The notes beneath the pieces are model-generated. The model was not told the origin of the DNA. It worked only from the letters and a program-made list of their open reading frames with translations, and did no database searches. Made by a program: the position numbers and the translations under genes. Below are positions 17,561-25,344 of a stretch of DNA of 32,043 bases, piece after piece. How positions within the stretch are numbered: the stretch's first letter is position 1; every line of letters begins with the position of its first letter. The DNA comes from Acinetobacter sp. (GTDB taxonomy: Bacteria > Pseudomonadota > Gammaproteobacteria > Pseudomonadales > Moraxellaceae), in the NCBI GenBank assembly GCA_030152275.1, contig JASLHF010000233.1, positions 1-32,043 of the forward strand, in the 5' to 3' direction.

Positions 17561-17740
17561 ATGAGTACGCAAAACCCTCCCAAAAAAAAGGCTTTGGTTA
17601 ATCTGCCTTTTCCAATGAAAAAAGCAGATGAAAATCCGTCGGAAGAAATTTTTGAAGATTTACGGCCTAAACCGCAACGTTATGCAGATCGTACATGGAT
17701 GCCGCCACGCGGTACCCGAAGATCAATGGGCAAGCGTTAA
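17561..17740 (+). CDS. Small basic hypothetical protein (59 residues)
   Basis: The frame is open from ATG to TAA and followed at once by a strong terminator, which argues for a real transcription unit. The product begins MSTQNPPKKKALVNLPFPMK, has an acidic middle (SEEIFEDL) and ends in an arginine/proline-rich tail (PPRGTRRSMGKR). It has no signal peptide and no membrane helix. The charge pattern suggests a soluble, perhaps nucleic-acid- or ribosome-associated protein, but I recognise no family and propose no function. The ribosome site is weak (GTTGAG). A TACAAT box about 28 bases upstream may be its promoter. Confidence 0.6.
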   Translation: MSTQNPPKKKALVNLPFPMKKADENPSEEIFEDLRPKPQRYADRTWMPPRGTRRSMGKR

Positions 17741-17742
17741 AT

Positions 17743-17773
17743 AAAAAAACCTGCATATGCTGCAGGTTTTTTT
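17743..17773. terminator. Bidirectional terminator after the 59-residue gene
   Basis: AACCTGCA / TGCAGGTT arms around TATGC, with seven A residues before and seven T residues after. It sits between convergent genes and can serve both. Confidence 0.9.
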
Positions 17774-17869
17774 ATGAACAATGATTTTTATATCAACAGA
17801 TTCATAGGCAAATTATTAAGCATTGGCGTAAATCGCTGATATTCTCACTCTTTGAACAACGCGGTGTAT

Positions 17870-19318
17870 TTACTTTACAGGCTTAGCAAATTCGATAGCT
17901 GCATAATACTGTTTTTTCTGTCTATACATTTCTGCATCAGCGCGCTTTAAGGTATCTTCAATCCGTTCTGAGCCAAAAGAACACGCGCATCCAACAGACA
18001 TGCTGATAGGATGACTTGAGTGATATTGATTGTCGACATCAATTAATTCATACAGGCTGGACAGACAGCTTTGCAATGAAGTTTCATCCGCATTTGGAAG
18101 CAGCAGCACAAATTCATCGCCGCCAATGCGGGAGGCGGAATACTGTGTATTGCTAATGAGCTGATTCAGCACACTGCCCATACGGCGCAGCTGTTCATCG
18201 CCGACATCATGGCCAAATTCGTCATTTAAAGGCTTCAAGCCATTTAAGTCGATAAAAATACAGGACACAGGGCGCAGATTGCTTCGTTCCAGCCGGTTTA
18301 TTTCTTCGGTATAAAATGTGCGGTTATGCAGCTTGGTCAGCACGTCATGTTTGCCCAAATATTCTAAATAATTTTCAGCTTTTTTCCGTGCGGTAATATC
18401 GACCAGTGCGACCTGAACAGTACGCCAGCTGTCTTCAAAACCGGGAAAAACTGTAAATTGAAGCAGCACATGGCGGATGCTGCCATCTAGCGCATAATTT
18501 ACAGCTTCATGCTGATGATGGATTTTACCTTTCCATAAATCCAGCAGCTGTTTGCGGAAGGTCTGTGACATTTCATTGCTAAAGATCTTATGCGTGTTTT
18601 GCAGCAAGGTTTTTTTATCCGGCGCGCCGAATAGGCTTAATGTTGCTTGATTCACATCTGTAATGACAATGTCTTTCATACATTGCTGTACAAAGTCTGG
18701 ATGCACATCTAAAAAGGTCGCAAAATCTTCAATACCCAATCCGCGAAGCTGATCAAGTTTAAGCTTAATGGCGCTAAAGTCCTCAACCCATAAAGAGGTC
18801 GGTGAAAAATTAAAACGCGCTTCAGCCAGCTGACGGTGCGCGCTTTCCTGCCGTCGGGCATTTTGAAAGGAAGTAATATTTTCAGTGCTGATGAGCACTT
18901 TAGACCAGTCATGTTGGCTTTCAGGCAAAATTGCGCAGCGCAGCTGAATATCCAAACGCTGGCCGGTCAGCGTGTAATTGACCGCCGTATTCATATAGCT
19001 GGTTTTGCCTTCCCACAACTGCGCAAGTTCTTCAATATGCGTTTGCAGCATATCATGCTGAAAAATCTGATCTAAACCATCGTATAACTGCGCGAAGCTG
19101 TCTGCTTCATATAGTTCCAGTGTACGGTCATTTACTTCCAGAATTTTAATTTTTCGGGTGCAGGCCAGAACTTCTTCTGGATTTTTATATAAGTATTCAC
19201 GTAAATTAACGATGCCTTGCGCACGCCATTGTTCTAACTGAAGTTTGAGTTCGCTAAAGTCTTCAAGCCAGAGTGGAATCGGCGACATATTGAAAATTGA
19301 ATCATGATTAAATTTCAT
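17870..19318 (-). CDS. Diguanylate cyclase with duplicated PAS-like sensor region
   Basis: Makes the second messenger cyclic di-GMP. From the ATG at 19318 the product is 482 residues. Two homologous sensor units of about 140 residues lie at roughly 11-151 and 171-311. Each opens with SPxxLWxEDFS, contains an asparagine-centred EVND/DVNQ motif, and ends in a strand typical of PAS/PAC domains. The cyclase domain follows, with FIDLNGLKPLNDEFGHDVGD and an intact GGDEF at 399-403. The usual inhibitory RxxD site five residues before GGDEF is absent (NTQY at that place), so product inhibition is not expected. An in-frame TTG at 19366 overlaps a TATAAT box and has no ribosome site, so I chose the ATG. 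The ligand of the PAS pair is unknown. Confidence 0.88.
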   Translation of the reverse strand: MKFNHDSIFNMSPIPLWLEDFSELKLQLEQWRAQGIVNLREYLYKNPEEVLACTRKIKILEVNDRTLELYEADSFAQLYDGLDQIFQHDMLQTHIEELAQLWEGKTSYMNTAVNYTLTGQRLDIQLRCAILPESQHDWSKVLISTENITSFQNARRQESAHRQLAEARFNFSPTSLWVEDFSAIKLKLDQLRGLGIEDFATFLDVHPDFVQQCMKDIVITDVNQATLSLFGAPDKKTLLQNTHKIFSNEMSQTFRKQLLDLWKGKIHHQHEAVNYALDGSIRHVLLQFTVFPGFEDSWRTVQVALVDITARKKAENYLEYLGKHDVLTKLHNRTFYTEEINRLERSNLRPVSCIFIDLNGLKPLNDEFGHDVGDEQLRRMGSVLNQLISNTQYSASRIGGDEFVLLLPNADETSLQSCLSSLYELIDVDNQYHSSHPISMSVGCACSFGSERIEDTLKRADAEMYRQKKQYYAAIEFAKPVK

Positions 19319-19432
19319 TGCGGAACCCGGCTGAGCGCTATGCTGTTGCAAATTATTATTTTGCAATTATAAAAAGTTAATTGTTTGGTATAAATTGATT
19401 ATATCGTGAAATGGTACAAAAAAAATAGAGAA

Positions 19433-19461
19433 TAAAAAAGCCAGTTAATTCAAACTGGCTT
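19433..19461 (-). terminator. Terminator of the macro-like gene
   Basis: AAGCCAGTT (19438-19446) pairs with AACTGGCTT (19453-19461). The A run at 19433-19439 provides the U tract on the minus strand, 38 bases after the stop at 19499. Confidence 0.85.
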
Positions 19462-19498
19462 AGGCGTTCTATGGGTTGCTATTGTGCTGGAAAACGGA

Positions 19499-20296
19499 TT
19501 ATCTGCGTGCTTTGCTGGCGGATTTTGGCGGATTAATCTCACGCTGTCCCAGCCATACTGAAGCAAAATCCATTTCATTAATATTATACAGCTCAAGCAA
19601 TGCTAAAATTGCGCCACCTAGCTGCAGGGCGCTTTTTGTGCCAGGCTGCAGATCAAACAGTTTTCCGTGCAAGGCATGCATAATATCTTCAATTTCAAAA
19701 ATTCGGTCACGGCCATTGCTGTCAGTCGGGTAATTTTGCGTATTTAGCACAATTTTAGCCGCGCTTTTTTCATTTTCCGTCAATTCAAGCGTATCTACAG
19801 CTTCATCTGTATTGGGCGCAAAAATCACCGCCTCATTAAAGACCGCTTTTAAAAAGTGGGAGGTGAGTTTTGGCAGCGCCTTTTCTACGAAAGGCCTGAA
19901 AGACACCGGAAAAATAACATTGTGAGAAATGCCTTTAAACATTGGCGCAATTTCTTCAACTTTATAGCCAGCTACACCGCAGCCGACCGAAGTCAGAAAA
20001 TACTTGGTTTTAGGATGGTGCTTAGCATAAATTTTAAAGTCATCAACATAGTGCTGAATTTGCGACAGTGGCATTTGCTGCAAATGCTCATTCATGGTGG
20101 GAATTGCAAAGCTTTGACCAGCCCAGCCGCGTCCTACGCCTTTGACCGCGCCAAAATGAGCCAACGCTGTTTTGGCTGCGCCGCCGGCATGTGTACCTGC
20201 CATATTGCTGCCAAAAACAAAGATGGTGTCTTCCGGTAAGCTTTTCACGATACTTTCGTCATGATAATGGTAAGTCATAGGCTGCACTGCCGTCAT
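19499..20296 (-). CDS. Macro-domain-like protein of unknown function
   Basis: About 265 residues. The first half has a conserved block, FVFGSNMAGTHAGGAAKTAL, then GVGRGWAGQSFAIPT, then FLTSVGCGVAGY and NVIFPVSF. This glycine-rich pattern is found in a family of macro-like proteins in bacteria and phages. From memory, Acinetobacter members are labelled A1S_2505-type phage non-structural proteins; I could not check this. The second half (after about residue 150) is helical and not recognised. The fold would suit binding of ADP-ribose or a related nucleotide, but no reaction is known. Starts at 20338 (TTG), 20329, 20311 and 20296 are in frame; only 20296 has a purine-rich AAAGAAAG at ribosome-site distance. 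It is divergent from uvrB with no phage genes nearby. Confidence 0.65.
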   Translation of the reverse strand: MTAVQPMTYHYHDESIVKSLPEDTIFVFGSNMAGTHAGGAAKTALAHFGAVKGVGRGWAGQSFAIPTMNEHLQQMPLSQIQHYVDDFKIYAKHHPKTKYFLTSVGCGVAGYKVEEIAPMFKGISHNVIFPVSFRPFVEKALPKLTSHFLKAVFNEAVIFAPNTDEAVDTLELTENEKSAAKIVLNTQNYPTDSNGRDRIFEIEDIMHALHGKLFDLQPGTKSALQLGGAILALLELYNINEMDFASVWLGQREINPPKSASKARR

Positions 20297-20446
20297 AATG
20301 CTTTCTTTCATGTTGCCGATGAATGGCATGCCGGTCAAGTTAAATGCGTGCTTATAGGTGCAGAAAGCGCGTTAAAAATTGCAATCAAAGCCAAGACTTG
20401 ATGCAAAGTCTGTTAAAATAGCCGGTTCGCAGAATACCTGAGTAAA

Positions 20447-22474
20447 ATGTCCGTGACCGATCATCAGCCCTTTGAATTAATCACGCAATTTCAGCCTGCC
20501 GGCGACCAGCCGCAAGCGATTGAAAAGCTTGTGCGCGGTGTTAATCAAGGCATGCATGATCAGTTGCTGCTGGGCGTTACAGGCTCAGGCAAAACCTATA
20601 CTATGGCAAATGTCATTGCGCAGACGCAGCGGCCGACCATTATTATGGCGCACAATAAAACCTTGGCGGCGCAGCTATATGGCGAATTTAAAGCTTTTTT
20701 TCCGCATAATGCCGTTGAATATTTCGTCAGCTATTATGACTATTATCAACCTGAAGCCTATGTGCCGTCTTCGGATACTTTTATTGAAAAAGATTCTTCG
20801 ATTAATGACCATATTGACCAGATGCGCCTGTCGGCAACCCGTGCATTATTAGAACGCCGGGATGCAATTATTGTTGCATCCGTATCTGCTATTTATGGTT
20901 TGGGCGACCCGAATGCTTATATGAGCATGCTGCTGCATATTGTGCAGGGTGACCGGATTGTCCGTGATGACATTATCCGCCGTTTGGTCGAAATGCAATA
21001 CACCCGCAATGAGCTGGAATTTCTGCGCGGTACTTACCGCATCCGCGGCGAAATTATTGATATTTTCCCGGCAGAGTCGGATCAGCATGCAATCCGCATT
21101 GAACTGTTTGATGACGAAGTTGACTCCATTCGCTGGTTTGACCCGCTGACCGGAAAAATGATCCGTAAAGTGCCGCGAGTGACTATTTATCCGAAAAGCC
21201 ATTATGTGACACCAAAAGATAATTTAACCCGCGCCATTGAAACCATCCGTGAAGAATTAAAAGACCGATTAGGTTTTTTTCGCGCCAATGACAAACTGCT
21301 TGAAGCGCAGCGAATTGAGCAGCGTACTCGCTATGATTTGGAAATGATGCAGCAGCTGGGCTATACCAATGGCATTGAAAACTATTCACGGCATTTGTCG
21401 GGCCGTCCGGCAGGAGAGGCGCCGCCGACGCTGTTTGATTATGTGCCAGATGATGCGCTGCTGATTATTGATGAATCGCACGTCACTGTGCCGCAGATTG
21501 GCGCGATGTATAAAGGCGACCGCTCGCGTAAAGAAAACTTGGTGAATTATGGTTTTCGTCTGCCTAGCGCGCTGGATAACCGGCCGATGAAATTTGAAGA
21601 ATGGGAACGCATTGTGCCTGCAACCATTTATGTCAGCGCAACACCGGCACGCTATGAGCTGGAAAAATCGGAACAGATTGTGGAACAGGTGGTGCGTCCA
21701 ACTGGACTGGTCGATCCGGAAATTGAAATACGGCCAGTGCTGACGCAGGTCGATGATGTGCTGTCTGAAATTAATAACCGCAAAGAATTAAATGAGCGGG
21801 TCTTGGTGACCACTTTGACTAAGCGGATGGCGGAAGATTTGACCTCATATTTAAAAGAATATGGCGTCAAAGTGGCCTATTTGCACTCGGATATCGATAC
21901 CGTAGAGCGTACCAAGATCATTCACGAACTGCGTTCTGGGATTTATGATGCCATTGTCGGCATTAATTTGCTGCGTGAGGGCTTGGATATGCCAGAAGTA
22001 TCTTTGGTGGCAATTCTAGACGCAGACAAAGAAGGTTTTCTGCGTTCAGAGCGCTCACTTATTCAAACCATCGGACGCGCCGCGAGGAACCTGAACGGTA
22101 AAGCGATTTTGTATGCAGACCGGATGACTGATTCGATGCAAAAAGCTATTGATGAAACTGAACGCCGGCGCAATAAACAGCTTGAGTTTAACGCGCTGCA
22201 TGGCATTGTGCCGCGAAGTGCAGTCCGGCAAGTGGCGCAGGATCTTGATGATGGCGAAGTGCTGAATGACGACGAAATCGAAAGCAATATTTCCGACCAA
22301 GCCAAAGCATTAAGTGCAGATGAGCGCCATTTACTATCAGATCCTAAACTATTAGCGAAACACTTGAATAAGCTAGAAAAAGAAATGCTCAAAGCGTCGA
22401 AAGAGCTGCAGTTTGAACAGGCAGCCCGATTGCGTGATGAAATTCTGCGTTTAAAGGCGCAAATGCTGCACTGA
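20447..22474 (+). CDS. uvrB: Excinuclease ABC subunit B
   Basis: DNA damage recognition and loading factor of nucleotide excision repair, partner of UvrA and UvrC. The 675-residue product is full length. Walker A GVTGSGKT is at residues 43-50. The damage-probing beta-hairpin region YFVSYYDYYQPEAYVPSSDT is intact, and the Walker B-type IIDESHVT is present. Helicase motifs V and VI (GINLLREGLDMPEV and QTIGRAARN) are visible, and the C-terminal UVR coiled-coil that binds UvrC spans roughly the last 35 residues. The start ATG at 20447 leads into SVTDHQPFELITQFQPAGDQ, a normal UvrB beginning. It is transcribed alone, divergent from the macro-like gene. Confidence 0.97.
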   Translation: MSVTDHQPFELITQFQPAGDQPQAIEKLVRGVNQGMHDQLLLGVTGSGKTYTMANVIAQTQRPTIIMAHNKTLAAQLYGEFKAFFPHNAVEYFVSYYDYYQPEAYVPSSDTFIEKDSSINDHIDQMRLSATRALLERRDAIIVASVSAIYGLGDPNAYMSMLLHIVQGDRIVRDDIIRRLVEMQYTRNELEFLRGTYRIRGEIIDIFPAESDQHAIRIELFDDEVDSIRWFDPLTGKMIRKVPRVTIYPKSHYVTPKDNLTRAIETIREELKDRLGFFRANDKLLEAQRIEQRTRYDLEMMQQLGYTNGIENYSRHLSGRPAGEAPPTLFDYVPDDALLIIDESHVTVPQIGAMYKGDRSRKENLVNYGFRLPSALDNRPMKFEEWERIVPATIYVSATPARYELEKSEQIVEQVVRPTGLVDPEIEIRPVLTQVDDVLSEINNRKELNERVLVTTLTKRMAEDLTSYLKEYGVKVAYLHSDIDTVERTKIIHELRSGIYDAIVGINLLREGLDMPEVSLVAILDADKEGFLRSERSLIQTIGRAARNLNGKAILYADRMTDSMQKAIDETERRRNKQLEFNALHGIVPRSAVRQVAQDLDDGEVLNDDEIESNISDQAKALSADERHLLSDPKLLAKHLNKLEKEMLKASKELQFEQAARLRDEILRLKAQMLH

Positions 22475-23060
22475 TTTGACATGTTTGAGGGCAGATTTGC
22501 AGTATCTATTGGTGATTTTTCAATTGTGATGCGCGTCAAAATTTAAACGGCGCGCTGGCGTTTTATCCTTGTTGTTATTCAAAGTGTTTTATTGATTCGT
22601 AAGCAAAAATTATCTTTCGCCAAGAGGCATTGATGGGAAAGCCGTAAAGCCGTTTTGTTTTATTAATGGCAGGCATTTTAGAAACTTTAAGGCAGTCATA
22701 TTGTTTTTGTTTTCTTATTCATTTAATACTTAAGTTATTTCCTGCAAGCGCATTGACAATGTGGGTCTAAAATTACGTACAGAGCTAGGCTTAGATAGCA
22801 TTTATTTATGTTGGGCTATGATTATTTCTACAGTGCGCGTTTGGCTGATAGAGACGGAATTTTTATAAATTTGTTTTAAAATCATTACATTTCATAGACA
22901 GTCAGGCTGTTTTTTAGGCGTTATTTTAAAGATGGCTTGCAGTGAGTTGGTTTCTTTTTTCGGCCAAAATATGCTGCTTTAAAAATATTTACCCTAAGAA
23001 GTTTGTTAAGAATAAAAGTATTGCTCATTTTTAGCGCGTCAAAGCGCAAGGTATCTGTAT
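22475..23060. other. Intergenic region between uvrB and the lipocalin gene
   Basis: Nearly 590 AT-rich bases with no convincing gene on either strand; a 109-codon minus-strand frame from 22921 mainly lies antisense to the lipocalin. A weak imperfect hairpin near 22545-22564 (AAACG/CGTTT arms, then TTT) may end uvrB. No clear promoter stands out. An unannotated small RNA is possible but I have no positive sign of one. Confidence 0.35.
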
Positions 23061-23648
23061 ATGACTCATGATAATCTTCCAAAAGCTGGCTACCGATTGG
23101 CAAAAATTGCATTGGGCGGGGTGATTTTACTTGGATTGAGCGCAGCCGCTGTCGCATATGCGCAGCCACAGTCTTTGCATACGGTTGAGCGTGTAGAACT
23201 AGACAAATATTTAGGCGTTTGGTATGAAGTGGCGCGAAAGCCGATGTCATTTCAAAACAAATGTGACCGTGATGTTACTGCAACCTATACGCTCAATGAA
23301 AACGGCAATGTTCAGGTGGATAACCGCTGTACCAGTAAGGATGGCAATATTATGCATGCTGCTGGCGAAGCATTTATAGTGAATGCGCCATTTAATACCA
23401 AGTTTAAAGTCAGTTTCTTGCCTGAAGCGATCCGCTGGATACCTGCTGGCCGCGGGGATTATTGGATTTTAAAAATAGATGATAATTATCAGACTGTACT
23501 GGTCGGTGAGCCGCGCCGCAACTATATGTGGGTACTGTCGCGTACGCCGCATCCGGACCAGCAAGTGATAAATGAATATTTAGACTATGCAAAATCTGTT
23601 GGCTATGATTTACATGATTTGATTCATACCAAGCAAACAGCAAAATAG
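23061..23648 (+). CDS. Bacterial lipocalin (Blc-like) with signal peptide but no lipobox
   Basis: 195 residues. The lipocalin signature LGVWYEVARKP (GxW motif) follows the export signal, and the C-terminal block YWILKIDDNYQTVLVGEPRR plus YMWVLSRTPHPD is diagnostic of the Blc/apolipoprotein D branch, which binds lysophospholipids or fatty acids. E. coli Blc is an outer-membrane lipoprotein. Here the N-terminal hydrophobic segment (about 14-34) ends in AYAQPQ with no cysteine, so it should be a soluble periplasmic form or stay as a membrane anchor. Two cysteines in the body (FQNKCDRD and DNRCTSKD) could form a disulfide. It has its own terminator. Confidence 0.88.
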   Translation: MTHDNLPKAGYRLAKIALGGVILLGLSAAAVAYAQPQSLHTVERVELDKYLGVWYEVARKPMSFQNKCDRDVTATYTLNENGNVQVDNRCTSKDGNIMHAAGEAFIVNAPFNTKFKVSFLPEAIRWIPAGRGDYWILKIDDNYQTVLVGEPRRNYMWVLSRTPHPDQQVINEYLDYAKSVGYDLHDLIHTKQTAK

Positions 23649-23669
23649 CTCAATTTTAAAATATTTGAG

Positions 23670-23694
23670 AACCATGCTCCGGCATGGTTTTTTT
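23670..23694 (+). terminator. Terminator of the lipocalin gene
   Basis: AACCATGC (23670-23677) and GCATGGTT (23682-23689) pair perfectly around a four-base loop, followed by a T tract, 21 bases after the stop. Confidence 0.9.
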
Positions 23695-23775
23695 CTTTGT
23701 TAGAATGCTTGTATCCAGCCATTTGAAAATTCAACTAATTTGGCTATTTAGAGCGTAAAGACGAAGAGGTGAAAG

Positions 23776-24723
23776 ATGTATAAGGGCGTTGCTTTGTCTG
23801 TATTGGCATCGGTCACCTTTGGCGTACTGTATTTTTATACCCAGTTTTTAAAGCCATTTGACAGTGAGCAGACTTTTGCATGGCGTATGCTGGCTACACT
23901 GCCGTTTTTGACACTGTTTATGTGGTACAGCGGTGACTTTGCGCATATCAAAGAAATTTTTAAACGTATCTTCCATCAGCCATGGATGCTGCCTTGGCTG
24001 TTGTTCAGTTCTGTGCTGTGCACCACGCAGCTGTGGCTGTTTTTGTGGGGACCCATTAACGGCCGCGGCTTGCAGGTATCGTTGGGGTATTTTTTGCTGC
24101 CGCTGGTGATGGTGCTTGTAGGCTGTGTGCTGTACAAAGAAAAACTGACCCGCTGGCAAATTGCCGCAGTGGCTTTGGCTGTATTGGGTGTTGCACATGA
24201 AATTTGGCGTATCGGCAGCATTGCATGGGAAACGGTATATGTTGCGCTGGCTTATCCACTTTATTTCTTTATGCGCCGCGCGTTAAAAACAGATAACTTG
24301 GGCGGCTTTTGGTGGGATCTTGTACTTATTTTGCCTGTAGCAGTGTATTTAGGCTTTATTTACAGTGACAGCAGTGCCTTGATGTTTATATTTCCGCATT
24401 TAATTTGGGCGGTTATTGGCCTCGGCTTTTTGAGCGCTTTGGGGCTGGGCAGTTATATTTTGGCTAGCCGTTATCTGCCTTTTGTCATTTTTGGCCTGTT
24501 GAGTTATTTAGAGCCTGTCTTGCTGGCATTTGCCTCTATTATGCTGGGGGAGCGTGTAGAAGCTGCTGAATGGCTGACTTATATCCCAATTTGGCTGGCA
24601 GTGGTCTTGCTGGTGATTGAAGGCTGTTTGCATATTTTAAAGCAAAAACGCAATGCCAAGCGCCTAAAACAAAATAGCGAAAGTCTGCCTAAACGTATTC
24701 ATACGCAAGAACCAGAGAGCTAA
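23776..24723 (+). CDS. rarD: RarD-type EamA/DMT permease
   Basis: 315 residues with about ten transmembrane helices in two EamA repeats, the drug/metabolite transporter fold. The pattern matches the RarD subgroup: an aromatic first helix, TFAWRMLATLPF in helix 2, LFLWGPINGRGLQVSLGYFLLPL around helices 3-4 and LSYLEPVLLAFASIMLGE near the end. A basic hydrophilic tail of about 35 residues (KQKRNAKRLKQ) follows the last helix. RarD was named for a chloramphenicol phenotype; the true substrate is not settled. A ribosome site AGGTGAAAG precedes the ATG. An AT-rich inverted repeat (24729-24756) follows the stop but lacks a clear U tract. Confidence 0.85.
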   Translation: MYKGVALSVLASVTFGVLYFYTQFLKPFDSEQTFAWRMLATLPFLTLFMWYSGDFAHIKEIFKRIFHQPWMLPWLLFSSVLCTTQLWLFLWGPINGRGLQVSLGYFLLPLVMVLVGCVLYKEKLTRWQIAAVALAVLGVAHEIWRIGSIAWETVYVALAYPLYFFMRRALKTDNLGGFWWDLVLILPVAVYLGFIYSDSSALMFIFPHLIWAVIGLGFLSALGLGSYILASRYLPFVIFGLLSYLEPVLLAFASIMLGERVEAAEWLTYIPIWLAVVLLVIEGCLHILKQKRNAKRLKQNSESLPKRIHTQEPES

Positions 24724-24861
24724 AGTTTAATTTACAGCATATATACGTTGTAAATTCAAAATATTAAGAATGGTTTAAATGATAAACAAGCCGAAAACTG
24801 AAACAGCAGTGCGGCTATTATTAATTTTTGCTGTGAATTTTGGATATTTTTTGACAGTTTT

Positions 24862-24917
24862 TTTCTGAGTTTCTGAGTTTCTGAGTTTCTGAGTTTCTGA
24901 GTTTCTGAGTTTCTGGG
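24862..24917. repeat. Octanucleotide tandem repeat TTTCTGAG, six perfect copies plus one variant
   Basis: Six exact TTTCTGAG units run from 24862 to 24909 and a seventh (TTTCTGGG, 24910-24917) is degenerate, followed by more G. The unit is not a multiple of three, so slippage would shift any frame passing through it. The short plus-strand frame entering the repeat stops within the first copy whatever the copy number, so simple translational phase variation of that frame is excluded. Confidence 0.97.
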
Positions 24918-25215
24918 GGGATAGAAATGTTCCTCCAATCTTAGGTTATTTTAAAACCATGCAATCTTGTGCACCGTATTTCAGCTAAACGATTATCTTA
25001 GATTGGAAGCGCTGGTTTTTGTATGCTGCGGAACTTGAAAGGCTTAAAATTATACTTAGCCCTATGTGTTTTTCAGTCATCAGCATCTTATGCCCGTTAA
25101 AATGTGCTGGATAAAGGAACAAACAGAACAGCAAGAAACTCAAGTGCTGAAAAGCGCCTAATTATGCATTCTAAAAGCAGAATCATAAAAAATAATTACA
25201 ACTATTTTGTAGAAT

Positions 25216-25221
25216 TATAAT
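25216..25221 (+). promoter_or_regulatory. Possible -10 element of the GAPDH gene
   Basis: A perfect TATAAT lies 124 bases before the GTG start. No good -35 is found at standard spacing, so this is a weak call; other -10-like hexamers lie nearer the gene. Confidence 0.25.
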
Positions 25222-25344
25222 GAATATATAGCAAAATAATCCCATCAAAATCAGGTTTTGGATTCTATCTTTGGGATAATTCCATTACAATTGTCGGGTT
25301 TTGAATTTTATGCCTAGATATACAATTAATTAGAGGACGTATCT

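Larger units (their letters stand above)
24724..25344. other. Intergenic region with octanucleotide repeat upstream of GAPDH
   Basis: About 620 bases. From left to right it holds an 8-base inverted repeat (AATTTACA / TGTAAATT, 24729-24756) and a 29-codon frame at 24779 (starts MINKPKTETAVRLLLIFAVN) that ends in the first repeat copy. The tandem repeat at 24862-24917 follows, then AT-rich sequence with a consensus TATAAT at 25216-25221 that may belong to the GAPDH promoter, though no -35 at 17 bases is evident. Confidence 0.4.

Noticed and set aside
22921..23250. 109-codon minus-strand frame
   Set aside because: It mostly overlaps the lipocalin in antisense, has no recognisable domain and starts inside the lipocalin gene.
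24862..24917. CRISPR array
   Set aside because: The units are only 8 bases, directly abutting, with no spacers and no cas genes nearby; it is a simple tandem repeat.
24756..24938. 60-codon minus-strand frame through the octanucleotide repeat
   Set aside because: The repeat itself creates the open frame (repeated SETQKLR-type residues). There is no ribosome site and no similarity to anything known.
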